Shown here: positions 11,801-25,757 of the stretch, piece by piece
Numbering within the stretch: position 1 is the first letter of the stretch
Layout: each line of letters opens with the position of its first letter
Notes under the pieces: generated by a model
The model's database searches: none
What the model was told of the DNA's origin: nothing
Seen by the model: only the letters and a program-made list of their open reading frames with translations
Program-made: the position numbers and the translations under genes
Assembly (NCBI GenBank): GCA_907165065.1
Contig: OU015524.1
Location: forward strand, 30,504,795 to 30,568,794
Reading direction: 5' to 3'
DNA from: Caprimulgus europaeus
Taxonomy: Eukaryota > Chordata > Aves > Caprimulgiformes > Caprimulgidae
DNA: 64,000 nt

Positions 11801-12800
11801 CTGGAGGCCTTTTACTTTGTCAGCTCTATAAATTAACTCTGACACACTGAATATTTTTCACCAGCTAACGTAGCTGTTAGTTAAGTTAAATAAAGGAGAA
11901 AAGCCCACATGCTCTCTCCATGCATACAGCTGGACATCTCTTAAATTTTTCAACAAAAATGAAATTTTGATTGCTTTTTAAAGCTTCATGAATACACTAA
12001 TTGGTGAATCATCTAATGTGCAGTTTAGTTTCAGGAAATATGAAATGGCTCACTAACTTCGTGGTTATAAGATTATGCAGACCTTCTGAAAATCTCAGTC
12101 AGAAAATGTGTGCAGTGGTGGTGGTTGGTATTTTTGGCTGTGAGAGAGGTTGGCTAAAACTCAGTGTAGTTATGCATAGTCTGCACTAGTTTATATGGTA
12201 GAAACTCCTTTGAAGAATCATCTGGAAGGAAGAAAGAGGAATTTTACAGGTTTGTCTGCTTTTGGGACCTTATCCAGATTTTGCTCAAGAAGTTTGCAGT
12301 CGGGAACAAACCTCTTCTGGATCTGTAACTGGTCCTGAATTCCTGGATAACGTGGTGGTTGCTTTTCACCATGTGCGTTTACACAGCCGTGGTTGTTGAA
12401 TTCTTCAGCCTTAATATTGGACAGCTGCAAAACATTTAAAGCCTATCTTTGAAAGATTGGGATAAGAAGGAGGGGGAGATGGAGACTGCCCAGATAAGTA
12501 ATACTTCTTGAGGACTCTGAAGAATTTTCTTTATGTAGCCATATACGGTGTGTTCCTGGCTAGCTGGATACTACTTGGTTATGTACTGTGTTATCAGCTC
12601 AAGTTTTTAAACCAGTAGTCCTTTCTAGTGAAAGTTTGGGTCTGTACAGTAGCTGAAGAATCGAAGAGGTCAGGAATTTGCTTTTCTTGGTGCAGCAGAA
12701 TAACAAAAAATTCTGTGCAGTGCAAAAGTTCTCTTTGTAAACTCAAGGTTTTTATAGTCAGTGTTCTCACAATTGTTGAGGATGCATGAAGCACTTTTAG

Positions 12801-12868
12801 AATATTAGTGTAGATAACTTTTAATACAACTTTTTATATTATTGTAGATAACTTTTAATATAACTTTT
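12801..12868. repeat. Two copies of a 34-bp tandem repeat
   Basis: The segment TGTAGATAACTTTTAATA recurs with an offset of 34 bp (starts near 12809 and 12843), with the related text cttttagaatat on both sides. It is followed at 12880-12891 by the perfect palindrome GTATTGCAATAC. Likely a local slippage or unequal-exchange duplication. Confidence 0.6.
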
Positions 12869-15800
12869 AGAATATAATTGTATTGCAATACATATTGCAA
12901 TACTTACGACAAGAACCAGTTTCTTATAAGAGGAAGCTTTTACAGTGTTTGGAAGTGCTTCAGCAATTTCTTATTTACAGAGGTGGAATTTGTTTAAAAT
13001 TGTTAATTGGAGATTGTTTAAAAATTTTAGTACAGTAGAAGCAATTGAAAATAGTTTTCCTGCAGTACTAAATCTCATAACATTTTTGTTCCTCCTTAGC
13101 ACAATTCTAATTATAAAAATTTAGAAGTCAGGCTGGCACCCAGATGAAATCATTTGGGCCTCATTGTTCAAGACTCCAGTGTCAATCATAGAATGGAGAA
13201 TTGTAATTCTGGGATAAAAAAGTCTGTCACTTTGCACCTTTTATATATTTCCATTAGGCTAGTAGAAATTCAAGGACTGCAGTTGAATTAATTACGCTTG
13301 ATCGAGACTGTGGTAAAACTGATCAACATGATCTCTTCAAATATTTGGCCTTTAACAGCAAAAACTTAGTTTGTAGTGGTTGCTTATGCCAGTTTGACTT
13401 AATTTTCTTCATGGAACTTAATTAGCTAAGGATGAGCACGTTAAAAGGGCAGACCTGCAAGTACCCTGTTTCTTGACAAGAACTTGAACACCAGACATCC
13501 ATCTCCAAGATGTCTCTAAGTTCTCATGCCTTGAATTCTGTCTGCTTAGGTACCTCAGCTTTTGCATCCAGCTGCACACTCTGCCTCTGTACCCTTAGGG
13601 TTTTGGTTTTGCAGTAAGGCCTGTGCAGCAGAGTCTGATTTGCTGACTAACTCGCTTATGGAAGGACCCATTGCTAAACTTAGTTTTTGGAGAGCTTTTA
13701 CATTTGGATTCTGTGAAGAAGGAAGTATTTTAATCATTCCACTAGGGCGGTAAGAGGTCTCTTATTCTTTTCAAGTAGTGTATGGATAAAGTGAGTGAAT
13801 TTTAGACTGCAAATTATCTTTAATCTTCAGTTGACTGGGATCTTTGTGTGATAGATTTAGTTAAACACTTACACTGCTTAGTTGATGCTTTGTTTTCTTA
13901 GATCTTCAATTTTCCCATTTCTGTTGGGGAATGGTGAATTACATACTTCTTTTTTAAAAAACTTGTTAAACCTCACTTGGATAGAAAGTGGAATTCAATT
14001 AAGTATACAAACAACATTTTAAAATTTGTTTGTAGTTTATTACTTCAGATGCTCTGGATGAGTAGTAAACCCAGCAATTTTATCAAAAAACACTTTTTAT
14101 TTAAAATTTGCTCATGAAGTTAAAATTTCTACAATTGCAACTTGTGTCTTGCAGTATTTTAGACTTGATAGATCTCATCTCATTCACTGATCTTACTCAT
14201 GGCTTGGCAGAGGTAAGTAACTATGTATTTTTAAGCTGCCAAACAGTTGTGGTGATAAAATTAATAACTGAGAGGTCTGGCTACAAGGTTGTCTTTACTA
14301 AAGGAACATTTCCTTTCAACTAAAAGCTAGCAGTCTGTGATTGTTTCCAACTCCCCCCTTCTGAGCTAGGCTAATACCAGGTGGGTGTGCCACTCCTGTA
14401 GGCTCCACCAAGAGCCATATCCCGTCTTTTACTGCTTGAGTCTTTCTGGAACCGTGGCTGTTACCGAGGGACTTGGAGTCCATCCCTCCCAGGGATGGCT
14501 ACCTGGCTTTTTTAACATTGAAACGATTGTTTTTCCACTCCTTTTTCATTTTTCTCAAATAGTATATAGGTGTGGTCTCTGCAATCACTCAGCAGTGAAC
14601 CAGGAGAGATGCTGTCAATGTTTTCTCCCTGTGATCATGGTTAATAAAGCTTCTGTCTGACCTGTACCTGTGTTATTATGCACTTGGGGTCCTCAGATTC
14701 TCTGACACAGTTTTTATTCAAACAGTTGATTTCATCCATGATGTTCTGCTTTCTTTTCTGGGTTAGAACTGGTGATGGCTTGTTGAGGGAGACCAACTCT
14801 GAACGCCAGCATTGGCCCTGAGTGGGTGGTCTGGGGTGTGTGATGAGGCGAGGGGATGCAGAGGGGTGATGGTCTTGTGTTGTCCCTTCAGGCAGCAGAG
14901 ACTTGTTCTCTCCTAAGCCTGTCTCATCTAGCCACACTCTTAATGTAAGAAAAGTCTCTTTAATCCAGTAAACAAGGTGCCTGTTGCCAAGATCTCAACT
15001 GTGTGTTTCTGCAAGTTCTCACCAGTGCCCTAACTCATTTGGACATCTGATATTCTTTAAAACTTTGGCAACAAACATGATCTGCTTTGATTTTACTTTA
15101 TTTTTATTTATTTGTTTATTTATTAGTAGTAAGTCAAGGCCTTAATGCAGATTGTCACAGTGCTGGATAGATTTGGATATAAATTGGATTTAAAGTTACG
15201 GTATCAGACCAACTTTATCTTCAAAAATGTATGTGGTTTATCTACTGAAAAAGTTCCTCATAATTATTGTCATGATGATCTGGATGCATTATTTGTGGAA
15301 TCAAGAAATTTGACAACAGGACCTCTGGTTCTTACAAGTGCAAGACAAATTAACTTTGCCCTGAACTGCAAAGCACTGACTCTGGGAGAGGATATCAGGG
15401 ATGTGCTAATCAATATTTCACCTGTTCTTGTATTCTTTGCTGAGCAGCATCTATTGGCCTGGCACGTTTTTTGCTAGATGTACCCTTTGATGATCTGGGC
15501 TATTCTTATGTTATATCCCTTTACTCTTATTACAGGAGTGCATTGTCTGCCTGTTAGTATTTGCTGACTTTATTAGCTTGTAGTTAGTTAGTAGGTTTGC
15601 CTATTAACAGTATTCTGTCCCATCTTAGATTATGACATTGTGGTTGTTGGTTTCTTTTGATGACCTAGTTATCTTTAGAAGAGAATGTTTGAGGTGGACT
15701 TTTGAGCAAATCTACATTTATTTTGGAAATTTGATATATTATGCACTAGTAAAATGGATAGAAATACTGAGTTTCTAATTCCCGTTCACTTTGAGGATGA

Positions 15801-16204
15801 AGAAAGATCCTCAAAAAGAGGATCTGTTGTCCTTTATTATAAAGATAACCTAGCAATTAGTCCTCCAGTATGACAATTCCAAAATAACTTCTCTTATGGT
15901 CTTCTATGATGCTTTCATGTCTCAATTAAAATTTTTGCAAGTTCAGTAAATCCACATGGTAGTCTATATTTTAGAGGTCTTTTCATTGTCCATTAAATTG
16001 CATTCTAGCAAAATTTATTTGAATAAATACCAGGGCTCTTTCAGATTGACCTGGTGATCTACTGTGTCCCTCTATTGGAACTAAAAAGATTAAATCTGTG
16101 TTTCTGTCAGAAGCTTCAATTTTTATAATGTCAATACAGTTGTGTTATAAGAAGTGAGAAAACTGCTTTGCCCCAACAGCCTGGACTGGCCAGTGTCAGT
16201 TCTC

Positions 16205-16396
16205 ATGGGCAGATGATACGGTTTTGTTCTCTGAAATTCCTTGGGGTCTGAAGCATCTGTTAGAGGATTTAGCATTTTTGTCGGTAGAACTGTTAGTCCT
16301 TACACGCATATGACATGGTTTTGTTCTCTCAAACTCCTTTGGGAGTGAAGCATCTGTTAAAGAATTTTTAGTGTTTTTATCAGAAGGAATGTGACT
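16205..16396. repeat. Diverged tandem duplication, 97-bp unit, two copies
   Basis: The segments beginning GGTTTTGTTCTCTGAAA (16220) and GGTTTTGTTCTCTCAAA (16317) match with a constant offset of 97 bp, and both continue with tgaagcatctgtta followed by an ATTT-rich part. The copies have several substitutions, so the duplication is not recent. Confidence 0.7.
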
Positions 16397-19300
16397 AAAA
16401 TTCAAAACTATCAAGTAATTGCACTCAGCTATAGCTCAGAGTTGCTTATGAGGACGACTCATGGCCATTACGTTGAATAAGTTTTTATTTTGGTATTTTT
16501 CTAGCAGTTGTGAACAGAATAAATGAGGCCAGAGGCCTTAACGTCCAGACCAGTAGAGTAATCTGTGTCTGAAAAAGCAGTAGTTGTCTTGTATTTTAGG
16601 TTAAGGTTTGGCCTTAGATTCAGTATGGCATGTGGTTTTAGATAAACATTTTGTTCTACTGTAGACCATAGAAATGTATGTAATTCAGGCAAAACTGACT
16701 TTTTGTTGATTAAACTTAAGCTTGTTTCCAGGACTAGGTCTGGAAGCCAACTTTTAGGGGCTAACTCTTAAGTGGTCTGAAAGTCTGAAATCTCTCTGCT
16801 TTTGTACGCTGTTTGGTTTGTCTTCCCCACATCTGTTGATCACTGTTGGTTTTGGTTTTGGTTTTTTTTTTTTTGTGAGTGCTGTTTGGCTTTTTTGCAG
16901 TTAGTTTTGATAAGAATTTAAGAATGGAAAAAAATGGCATAGTAATGTATCACCAGTTGTCTTTTTGAAGCTATCTATATTTAACTGATACTTTGAAATC
17001 CTCGTTGGTAGTGAGCTCCAGAGGAACTTTATAGCCCTGTTTTCAGCAATACGGTTGGCTTATTTGGGTAGAAAATGTTCTTCCTGAGCATCATAGATGA
17101 TGATAGATATGCTGAAGATAGGCAGTTATACCTATTTTGTAAATGGTTTTTAAAAATGACTTTGGTCTTAGTCCTATTGAGCCTATAAGCAAGAACTTAA
17201 AATTACCATGCTATGAAATCACATTTTGTTTCAGTTATGCAAATAATTCCCTTATTTTAACTGCATAGCAGTAGAAACAAAGACAGTAGAAGATCTACAT
17301 AGCACACAAATTCTATAATATTTTTAAAACTTGAGTTAAATATGAGAGGTGAATCAATTTTGTACCATGATAAGTCAATCATCTCAATGCTAGTAAAGTT
17401 AGTATGGCATAGTAATAGTATGTCTCTGCATAGTTGAGTAATATGTCATCCCTGTACTTGCTTTAAAGTCTGTAATAAGTGATAAGGATCTCGATTTGAT
17501 AGTTTCATTGGCAGAGGCAAGTATAATTTCACACACGTTTTTTAATGGAACACCTGCAATGGCATTTTCTGTTTTCCTGAGAAATACAGAGGCACTAAGA
17601 TTTTTTTTTTTATCTTCTTTCCTTATCATCACAGAGAGCAGTGAGGAAAGCAAACCTGAAAATTGTGGAGAAAAGTGAATATTGTTATGTAAGGAGATAA
17701 AATGCCATACAACTGTGTTTTACAATTTGTTCATTACTGTGGAATTTGGTAAAATGCTATTCCTCTTTTTTAACATTAATGATTTGTTTGGCAAAGGTTT
17801 GATGGAGAAAAGAAGTGCAAATAAATAGTTTTGCCGTATTTGTTATGCAGTGCTAATCTAGAGAGAGGCTAGTCTCATTCAGTGTTCCGTTCTCAATATT
17901 TTCCTGTAAGCTCACCCCTTGTATTTCATTTGCTGAGTTCTCACAAATGTTTGGCTTGGTTTCTTCTGTTACTCACAGACTTGCTCTTCTCTACCATTAA
18001 GTTTTAGCTCTAATGCCAAAAAATCTACTTAGCGATTTAATTTTGTCTGACTTGAAGAGGGTCAGTAATTATAGTTACTGTTTCCAGCAAGTTGAGTTTT
18101 TCCAGCAGTCTTTCTATGAAGAATGTGACTGTGGATTAATTGAACATAAAAATGAGTCAAAACCTTTTTTCTGCCAAAGGCAAATATAAGGGTAGGTGCT
18201 AGTAAGGTTTTCAGAACTCTGTTCCCTAGGTAATTTGTACATCTACTGTGAGCTGTTGCTCAAGGAAGTATAAAAGTGATTTAATTTAGGGAGAAAGTTA
18301 TTGGAGTACAGCGTACTTGTAAAACTGATAGCAATTTTGTGGAAGTTTTTTTTTAATTTTCAGTCTTAGAAACAAGTCGCTGTCTGAGCACTGTTAAAGC
18401 CTCCTGCCTCCAAACTTCCTGCCAACAGTGAGGCTGTCATCTCTGAAGTTGTCCTCCTCAGGCTGCATTCAAGAACTCTAACATGTTCCCCCAACAGAAT
18501 TCCATGGTCCTATCTTTTTTCACTATCTTTTTTCAAGTTATTCTGAATTCAGAGAGGATAGTAAGTTAACAGTTGTTGATTTAAGAATATGCTGACATCA
18601 TGAATGACTTACCTAGCAGAATTTCTTCTCTTCTGCCTTGCTAGTTTATGCACATTGCTTTAGTATCCTGGAGGGGCTGAGGAAGCAACAGTGGTGCTCT
18701 GCAGCAGCAGGATGTTGTATTTCAGTTGTTGAATAGTGTGTGATAGTCTTCAGCTGATGCCTCTCTTCTGAAGGATACTTTAGGTCTGCAGTTTTATTAA
18801 TCACTGTAAGTTTTCCTCATGCTCAGTATGCAGTTTTCTTTTAGAAAAACACAACAGTACTGGTATAATGAACAATCTAGAAGGAAGCACTTTGAAAACG
18901 TAGCTGAGTTTGTTATTAGCATGGAAAAGTAGTCTTGATCTTAGCTGTCATTACTGTGCTGTCAGAAACCCTCATGGTTTGCATACAGCAGGAGTTACGG
19001 TGGTCTTACAGATACAGCTACCTTGGCAAAAATTCTGGTCTTTGATTTGGGACAGCGATGGAAGCCAAATCAGGAAAATAATGTCAATGTACAAAGCTAC
19101 CTCTGTTACAAAATCTTGCTAGGTAGGCCTACTGGTGCAGCACCATTTGCAAATCCCTTAAGCATAGATGAATTCAGTGCTTCTGGTCCTTGTTTCCTAC
19201 TCGTTTACCTTTGCATGTGTATTTTATAATCTTTTTACTATTTTTGGAGTTGAGCCATGTATTTAGCTCTAATGTGATTGTACTTCAACATTCAAGGCAC

Positions 19301-19769
19301 CATAGGTAGTTAAATGCTTCTATGCAGGAGCTAAGCCTAGGGCTCAAATAAATGCATGTAGAAAATGGCTTCCCAAAAGGCTTTGCAAGCATACCCGTCT
19401 TATGTGTGCAGGAATTAAGTGGATAGGGTTAAACTGTCTGTTCATGTACTTTGGTTGGTCTATACAGGATGGTTCAGAAAGTGGATGTGAGCCTCCTTGG
19501 AGAGGAGCAGCAGCAAAGGAGCGTGTTGAAGTGAGGGAGGAGAAGGAGGTGAAATCAAGTTCTGGGTGTGTGGAGTCTGCAGAGCTGAAGTTTGCAGCAC
19601 GTCAGTAGTAGCGTAACCGCTGATGGTGGCGATGCCAAACTTGCCTGCAATCCCTGGGCTGTAATGCAGCACCAATAGGGGTGCTGTTAAAAGAATTGTT
19701 GCTGCTTTTGCATCTTCTTCCCCTCTTGTCAGGTAAAAAGGGCATAGGGCCATGGAATTCTGCTGGGGG

Positions 19770-20233
19770 AACGTGTTAGAGTCCTTGAATGCAGCCAGAG
19801 GAGGACAACAAAACTGGTGAAAGCATTGGAAGGGATGTACTGTGAGGAGTGACTAAGGGCTTTGGGCTTGTCTAGTTTGGAGAAAGGAGACTAAGGGACA
19901 AGCTCATTGCTCTCTATATCTTCCTGAGGAGGGCAAGTGGAAAGGGAGGTGCTGAGCTCATTTTTCAGGTATCCAGTGACAGGATGCAGGGGAATGGGTG
20001 AAAGCTGTGCCAGGAGAGGTGTAGACTGGACATAATAATTCTTTACTGAAAGGGTGGTCAAATACTGGAATAGACTTCCTACAGAGGTGGTTGGTGCCCC
20101 AAGCTTGTCAGTGTTTAAGAGGCATTTGGACAATGCCTTTAATAACATACTTTAACTTCTAAATTGGTCAGGCAGTTGGACTGGGTGATTGTTGTAGGTC
20201 GCTTCCAACTGAAATAGTCTGTTCTGTTCTGTA
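19770..20233 (+). mobile_element. CR1 LINE 3' end, plus strand
   Basis: From about 19775 the sequence follows the CR1 3' region: cagccagaggaggacaacaa, then gtctagtttggagaaaggag (the LFSLEKRRL-type segment of ORF2), then aagctgtgccaggagaggt and tactggaatagact, and ends with gcttccaact and a ttctgttctgt tail. This tail corresponds to the short tandem octamer end of CR1. An AAAC-rich run follows at about 20233-20250. It is 5'-truncated, diverged and not coding. It lies in the sense direction of SOCS5 intron 1. Confidence 0.85.
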
Positions 20234-23200
20234 AAACAAACAAACAAAAATCCCCCAACAACAAACCACGAGTATTTAGGCAAAGGTATAACTCTGGATC
20301 AGGTACAGCTGTATTCAAAAGTAATGCAGGTTTAGGCTGGCTGCATGTGGTACTCTTCTCGTGATACTCCAAACAGCTTTAAACTGCCCACAGTGGAAAT
20401 TGAACAATGGTAAGTGGATGTAAAGAGTTAGTGGCCATGGCTGTTTCTGTTTTTATTTATATATGATTTGAGGTTAAATAGGATGTCTATGACTGCTTGG
20501 AAGAGAGTCAGAAGAATGAAGAAAAACCTCTCCTGGTTATTGGCTTTTCTTACTGTTGAGGTGGGGCTTTTCCGCTCTTCATACTCTTTGAGGGGTCTTA
20601 CCTGGTTCTTGTGGAATTTAGCTCCTGCTAACTGTGGGCCTAAAAGTCCTCTATTTTCGGTAATAACTCAAGAGAATATTGTCTCCTGTATGTGTCCATG
20701 TCGCTTCACTTTCTTGTTCCCTGTTCTCACTCAGTACGCTAGGATGGAGTAAACCATTGTACAAGATGAAGGCTGTGAAGAGTGTAATATCTCTGAGGCT
20801 TACAAAGGTCGCTCTGATTTGCCTTTCATACAATGTTTTCTGGAGAAAACAAGATAGCATACAGTGTTAATGTTACCTGATCTCAATGAGTAAACAAATA
20901 GTTGGAATTTTTAGAGAGGAAGATAGTTTTATATTTTATTTGTGTTTGCTGGATCATCCTGCTCTGTCATTTCACTGAACCTGACATTGGCCATTACACA
21001 AGTAACTCTGGGGGAGTCTGGCTGTTCATCCATCAGTTTGCAAACTCAAAATGGACGAGTTGAATAGTTGTGATTCTGTATCACTGACAGTGTCCTATTT
21101 TGTTGTGCAGCTGTAAACTTCTGTAGTGAAGTGCATTGCTGTGTGAGAGAGAATGGGAGTTCGCGTGAGTCATTGTTCCCACTGGTGCTCTTCCTTCATC
21201 TCTTACTTCCATAGATGATAGAATGTGTTAGAAAACTTTTAAGAGATGCTGTATGTAGTTGTTTATAACTTTGCTGTACTCTAATCTTTTGGACTGAAAT
21301 ACTTCATACCTTTTCTTTGCCTTTAGTTTTATTTTCTTTAAAATTTTCAGCCAAAATTCTTCGTCTATTTTCAGAAACAAAACTAGAATAATTGTCAGTG
21401 CCATGTCTTTATGGCAATCTCTTCTTTGAAGTGTTGTAGTGCATCTCTGAACTGGAACATGTACTTGAAATTTGTCGGTGGGTGTCCTGTGGCTGAGATG
21501 TAAATATTTTAATTTTATATGAAAATCTTGACAAAATTGAGCCAATTCTATTTTTGAAAATTTGTGATCTGGACATGGCAACATTTCCTTGTGGAATTCA
21601 GCTCCCCAGTACCTCCAGACTCCAACCGACTGTACAGCTGTACTCTTTACAGCAGTGGCTTCTCCTGTGTATGAACAGGTACGTTACTGCTGAGCATCAC
21701 AAGGATGCTGCTCTTCGTGCTGTTGTGTGACTGTGCGTTGTGGGGAGCACACTCAAATCACTGCCTATGAGTAGGGAATTTGGTCAGTACGGATTGCTGT
21801 GACAGTTACCCCAAAAAGCTCAGTCTGATTCTTTAGGGGCTTTAACAGGTACAATCTGGAAACACCACTGAGACAGTGAACCTAAAGGGTTTTTTCTTCT
21901 GGAGTTCCAAACTGAACAAAGTTTGGCTGTGCTTCTATAAGGATAGCAGAAGATACTCCACACAAAGTCCACACTTCCTGAATTTATAAGATGAGGAGGT
22001 GTTTTTGGTTTAAGTCATCTGAAATTTAACTTTCTGGGGCAATTTTCCTACAAAAACTTCAACTTTGAAAAAGTATTTTAGGTAGCTACCCAGACTATAA
22101 AATTCAGACCAAATCAGTAAGCTGCAGAAACCCACTGAATGTGATCAGATAATGTGAAGCATTAGGTGATGGTAATAAATTTAAAAAAAAAAAAAGTTTT
22201 TTCAGAGGCATGTCCCTCTTGTTGGGAAGAAGAGTTTAAGCCCACCAAGTAAGCTGAATTTCTCTGGTACTTTTGAGGTGGCTGCTTCAAACTTTAGGAA
22301 AGATGGCCTTGCCTGTTGGTACAGTACAGCTTAAAGTACCCTTTTGGAATGTATTTCCCCTGTAGCAGAGTCCATGTCAATTATGTAGATGGCTGAGGCT
22401 GTGTGAGAGAGCCTTCACTGAGTTTTATTGCTGTCCTTCCTCCAAACTAGCAGCAGAGCCCACAGCGGCACTGAGAACTTCACAGGAACTTAGTACCCCC
22501 TAGAGCTGGATTTTCTTTTCCATGCTTGTTCAGTAAACGAGAGAACAGACAGATTTTGCTGAAAGGTGCTCCAGTCTGGCTGGTCATCAGAGCTTTTATG
22601 AAGGTGAATATTAATTTTCTTCAAATTATGGCAGATTTTAAGTCACCTGCTGGTTAGTCCTGTATGCCTATGTGCCACTGATGCCAGTGCTGTCAGAAAT
22701 CTGTATTCTCATGTACAACTCAAGCACTAGACAATGTTCTCTGGTTTTCCTCTCCTTTTCTTCAGCCAACTGGTAGACTCCTACCAATCTATAGCAGAAG
22801 TTTTGGAGATCTGTGTGAAGTTGCACAACTAGTTTTAGTTATTCAGACCTTTCAGCTTTATCTAATAGTTTGGTGGGTGCTCAAGCTGAGGCTAATCATG
22901 GGTATCCCAAGAAAATTGTTTAGTTTCCATCTGTTAATGAGAATTTTGCTGTTCTCATTCTGGTGATCACCCTGCGTGTTTTCTGTCAGGATCTCCTGGC
23001 CACTGTGTGACTTGCCACATCTCTCCTAATGATAAATTGAGGAAACTTATATTTCTACATGAAGAATCAAATTATTTTTCATCGTGGAGGATGTTTGAGG
23101 ATCATAACTTCCTGAAATCATTTATGGGACAGGTTGTCTCTGTCTTCTTGAAGATGTTTGTGTGGATTGTCAGGTATTTTAGGAACAGATGAACATGTAT

Positions 23201-24384
23201 TTTTGAAAAAATGAAGAGGAATAGTTGTATTTTTATGTTAATAGTTTTTCCTATTACAGTGTTATGGCTCCTGGATCTTCTGATGTATACAGTATGTTTC
23301 TAGATGAATCTTAGTCTCCAGGCTTCATTTTATCTTTTTGCTGCACAATTATGACTTTCACTTAATCTTTCATTTAATAAAACATTCCCTAGTATAAGGA
23401 AAATCTGGTTTACCATTAAGGATTGGAGTTTCACAAAAATGGCTAAACCAGTGTTAACAACTCTTGTCTCTTCTGGCTTCTTTTTCCTCGCTGCAATGCT
23501 GTTTGACTGTCTGGTGCTTCCATTAATTAGCTTATAGTGAAAATGGGTGTCAGATGAGTGTTGGGACTGATGCAAAGGGATGGGAGGGAAGCAGGAATAT
23601 GCCTTTTAATAGCAGCAAAGTGAGGATAGGTTAGTTATCATGGACTGTCACCCTTAGGGTGCCCTGGCTATGGCTAAGTTCTGTTAATCAGTTACAACCG
23701 AGGAAGACCTGTACTCCTCTGTCCCTTTCATGCAGGGAGTGATAAATTATAATTTCAAGGTAATATGGTGAAATGGCACCAATCTCTGACTTTGCCTCCA
23801 TTGTGTTTTGGGGTTGGTTTGGTTTTGTATGTGTCATTTCTTTAATTTTTTTTTTTTTTTTAATACCGTCTCTCTGACAAGTTCATCACACAGTGATCAT
23901 CTGATTGAGGTTTGCTCAGTTTTATGTGGTGCTGCAGATTCTTTCTGCGTGAAATGCAGTCTCTTAAACCATTCATACAACTGAACCTTTGCTTTCATAA
24001 ATCTGGTTAAGGGCAAAAGAGGATTATTAGTTTTTAGTCTTGTGCAGTTGGTAGTCCTGTTGTAGAGATTCCTATTTCTGGTCTGATCCTTTGCTGCATC
24101 TTCTTGGAGTTCCTGCAGCCTGTAACTTACACTTAGCCATGTCAGACAGGAGCCTGTAGTACTTAGCAACTTTCCAATACTGAGTAAGATGTTGTGTGTG
24201 TTGGGTATTAGAGTGGTATGACAGGTTAGCAAGTTGCCTTTTTCAGATAAGCCATTTTCCTATTGATTAATAGCAATGTGCATTAACTAACCAGTGGCTT
24301 CTTGGTCTATGACTAGGTCTTGGTTCAACAATCCTTAGTGAAAACTGTAGTATTAGATAGATGACATCAAAAGGCAAAGCATTT
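20234..24384. other. Intron 1, second gene-free stretch
   Basis: AT-rich intronic DNA with an A run near 22182-22194 and a T run near 23848-23862. A minus-strand open frame of 118 codons at 21228-21584 is the longest here; it is lysine- and leucine-rich and resembles nothing I recognise. No supported feature. Confidence 0.45.
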
Positions 24385-24563
24385 AGAATCATAGAAGCAT
24401 AGAATGGTTTGGGTTGGAAGGGACCTTAAAGACCATCTAGTTCAACCCCCCTGCCGTGAGCAGGGACACCTTCCACTAGACCAGGTTGCTCAAAGCCTCA
24501 TCCAGCCTGGCCTTGAACACTTCCAGGGAGGGGGCATCCACAGCTTCCTTGGGCAACCTGTGT
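24385..24563 (-). mobile_element. Short CR1 fragment, minus strand
   Basis: Begins with the reverse-complement CR1 3' signature agaatcatagaagcatagaa, then ggtttgggttggaagggacc, and continues through the tail region (cttccactagaccaggttgc, ccttgaacacttccaggga) to gggcaacctgtg. Only about 180 bp of the 3' end is present. It is close in sequence to the copies at 28715-28979 and 59709-59985 and so probably belongs to the same subfamily. Confidence 0.92.
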
Positions 24564-25707
24564 TTTACTTTCAGAATAATTTAGCAGCTAATCAGATATG
24601 TACATTTTTCTTAGAAAATTCTCATCCTGTGGGGACTCACTTATTTCACTCAGATAGTTTTGATGGAACTGATTGTGTTATGTAAGGCCAAGAAGAAAGA
24701 TGTAGCCACATCCTGACAAAAGTGCTACTTTCTTTGCAGCTCCCTGTGCAGTAGGATCCAGCTCCCTAAAGATAAGACTGTAACATCTAGTTAACACCTC
24801 AGTTGTAAGGGATTGAGGCAATAGATGCTCTTAAGAGGACAGACCTGACTTTTTTATCAATGCTTGTTCAGTCTCTGTGATGCTTATCCTGTGCACATAG
24901 TGATAATCTTTACATTTTTGGCAGCATGAAGAGTTAGGGTTTTTTTTTTTTTTTTGCTTGAAGCTTTTATGGTGCGTCCTGATACTATGTATTGAATCAT
25001 GGGCATTCCGTTTAAAAACACCTGAGTAATCTTGCTTATGAATAGAGACCCAGAGAGCCTCTGAATGTTCTCGTTAGTCCTCTGTGTAAAGGTGCAGAAT
25101 ACGAAAGGAGAGTGCGTTTTGCAGATATTTGGCTTCTTTGCTGTGCTGTCACTGAGAAACTTGTTGTTAGAGCAGTAACCCCAAACTTGGTAATCTCATT
25201 ATACTGAGCTTTTTCTGGCTAAAGACTGCTAATGGATCTTTATATTGGTACTGTTTAACATCACTATCAGTTAAAGGAATGGTGCAACTGTTCATATAAC
25301 ATTCAGTTAAAACCAGAGCAGGTACTCCATGGGTGCTGGGGTGGGCTTGTTCGAGTGATACCAGCAGCAAGACTGTCAAGTGGTTCCATTACAGCCTCTT
25401 GATTTTACAAACTCTATAATTCTGCATTAACACTTATTGATTGAAATGTCTTTCATAAGGTACAAGTACTGACTTTTCCTTTTAACACTTCTAAATCTCC
25501 AATCATTTAAGTTATGGAAATATTTGTGCTACATTGTTGGAATTCTTGACTAGCAAGCTGAAGTAAAATGCCTAAAACATGAAACTTGGCAGAGGCATAG
25601 ATATAGTCTCTGCTGAGCACTTTGCTTTAAAGAAATTTAGTTCTGTCTTTTCAATATTTATTCTTAAACTGCTTGGCACAAAAAATTATAAACCTGTATA
25701 TTGATGT

Positions 25708-25757
25708 AATGTATATATTTTATATATATATTGATTTTTATGTGTGTGTATATAATT
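25708..25757. repeat. TA/TG-rich microsatellite
   Basis: Interrupted runs of TA and TG dinucleotides (ttttatatatatattg, tgtgtgtgtatataatt). Likely variable in length between individuals. Confidence 0.7.

Larger units (their letters stand above)
8805..19769. other. Intron 1, first gene-free stretch
   Basis: About 11 kb of AT-rich sequence without any recognised exon, RNA gene or mobile element. It includes a 34-bp tandem duplication near 12801-12868, a hairpin-forming inverted repeat at 15805-15825 (AGATCCTC, five A, GAGGATCT), a TTTA-rich run at about 15093-15126, a 97-bp diverged tandem duplication at 16205-16396 and a GGTTTT/T run at about 16846-16875. Open frames of up to about 110 codons occur (for example 15145-15477) but match no known family. 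Confidence 0.5.

Noticed and set aside
15145..15477. 110-codon plus-strand frame in intron 1
   Set aside because: No family recognised, no exon-like context that is convincing, AT-rich codon use typical of random intronic sequence.
21228..21584. 118-codon minus-strand frame in intron 1
   Set aside because: Lys/Leu-rich with no recognisable family; a frame of this size is expected by chance in a window this large.
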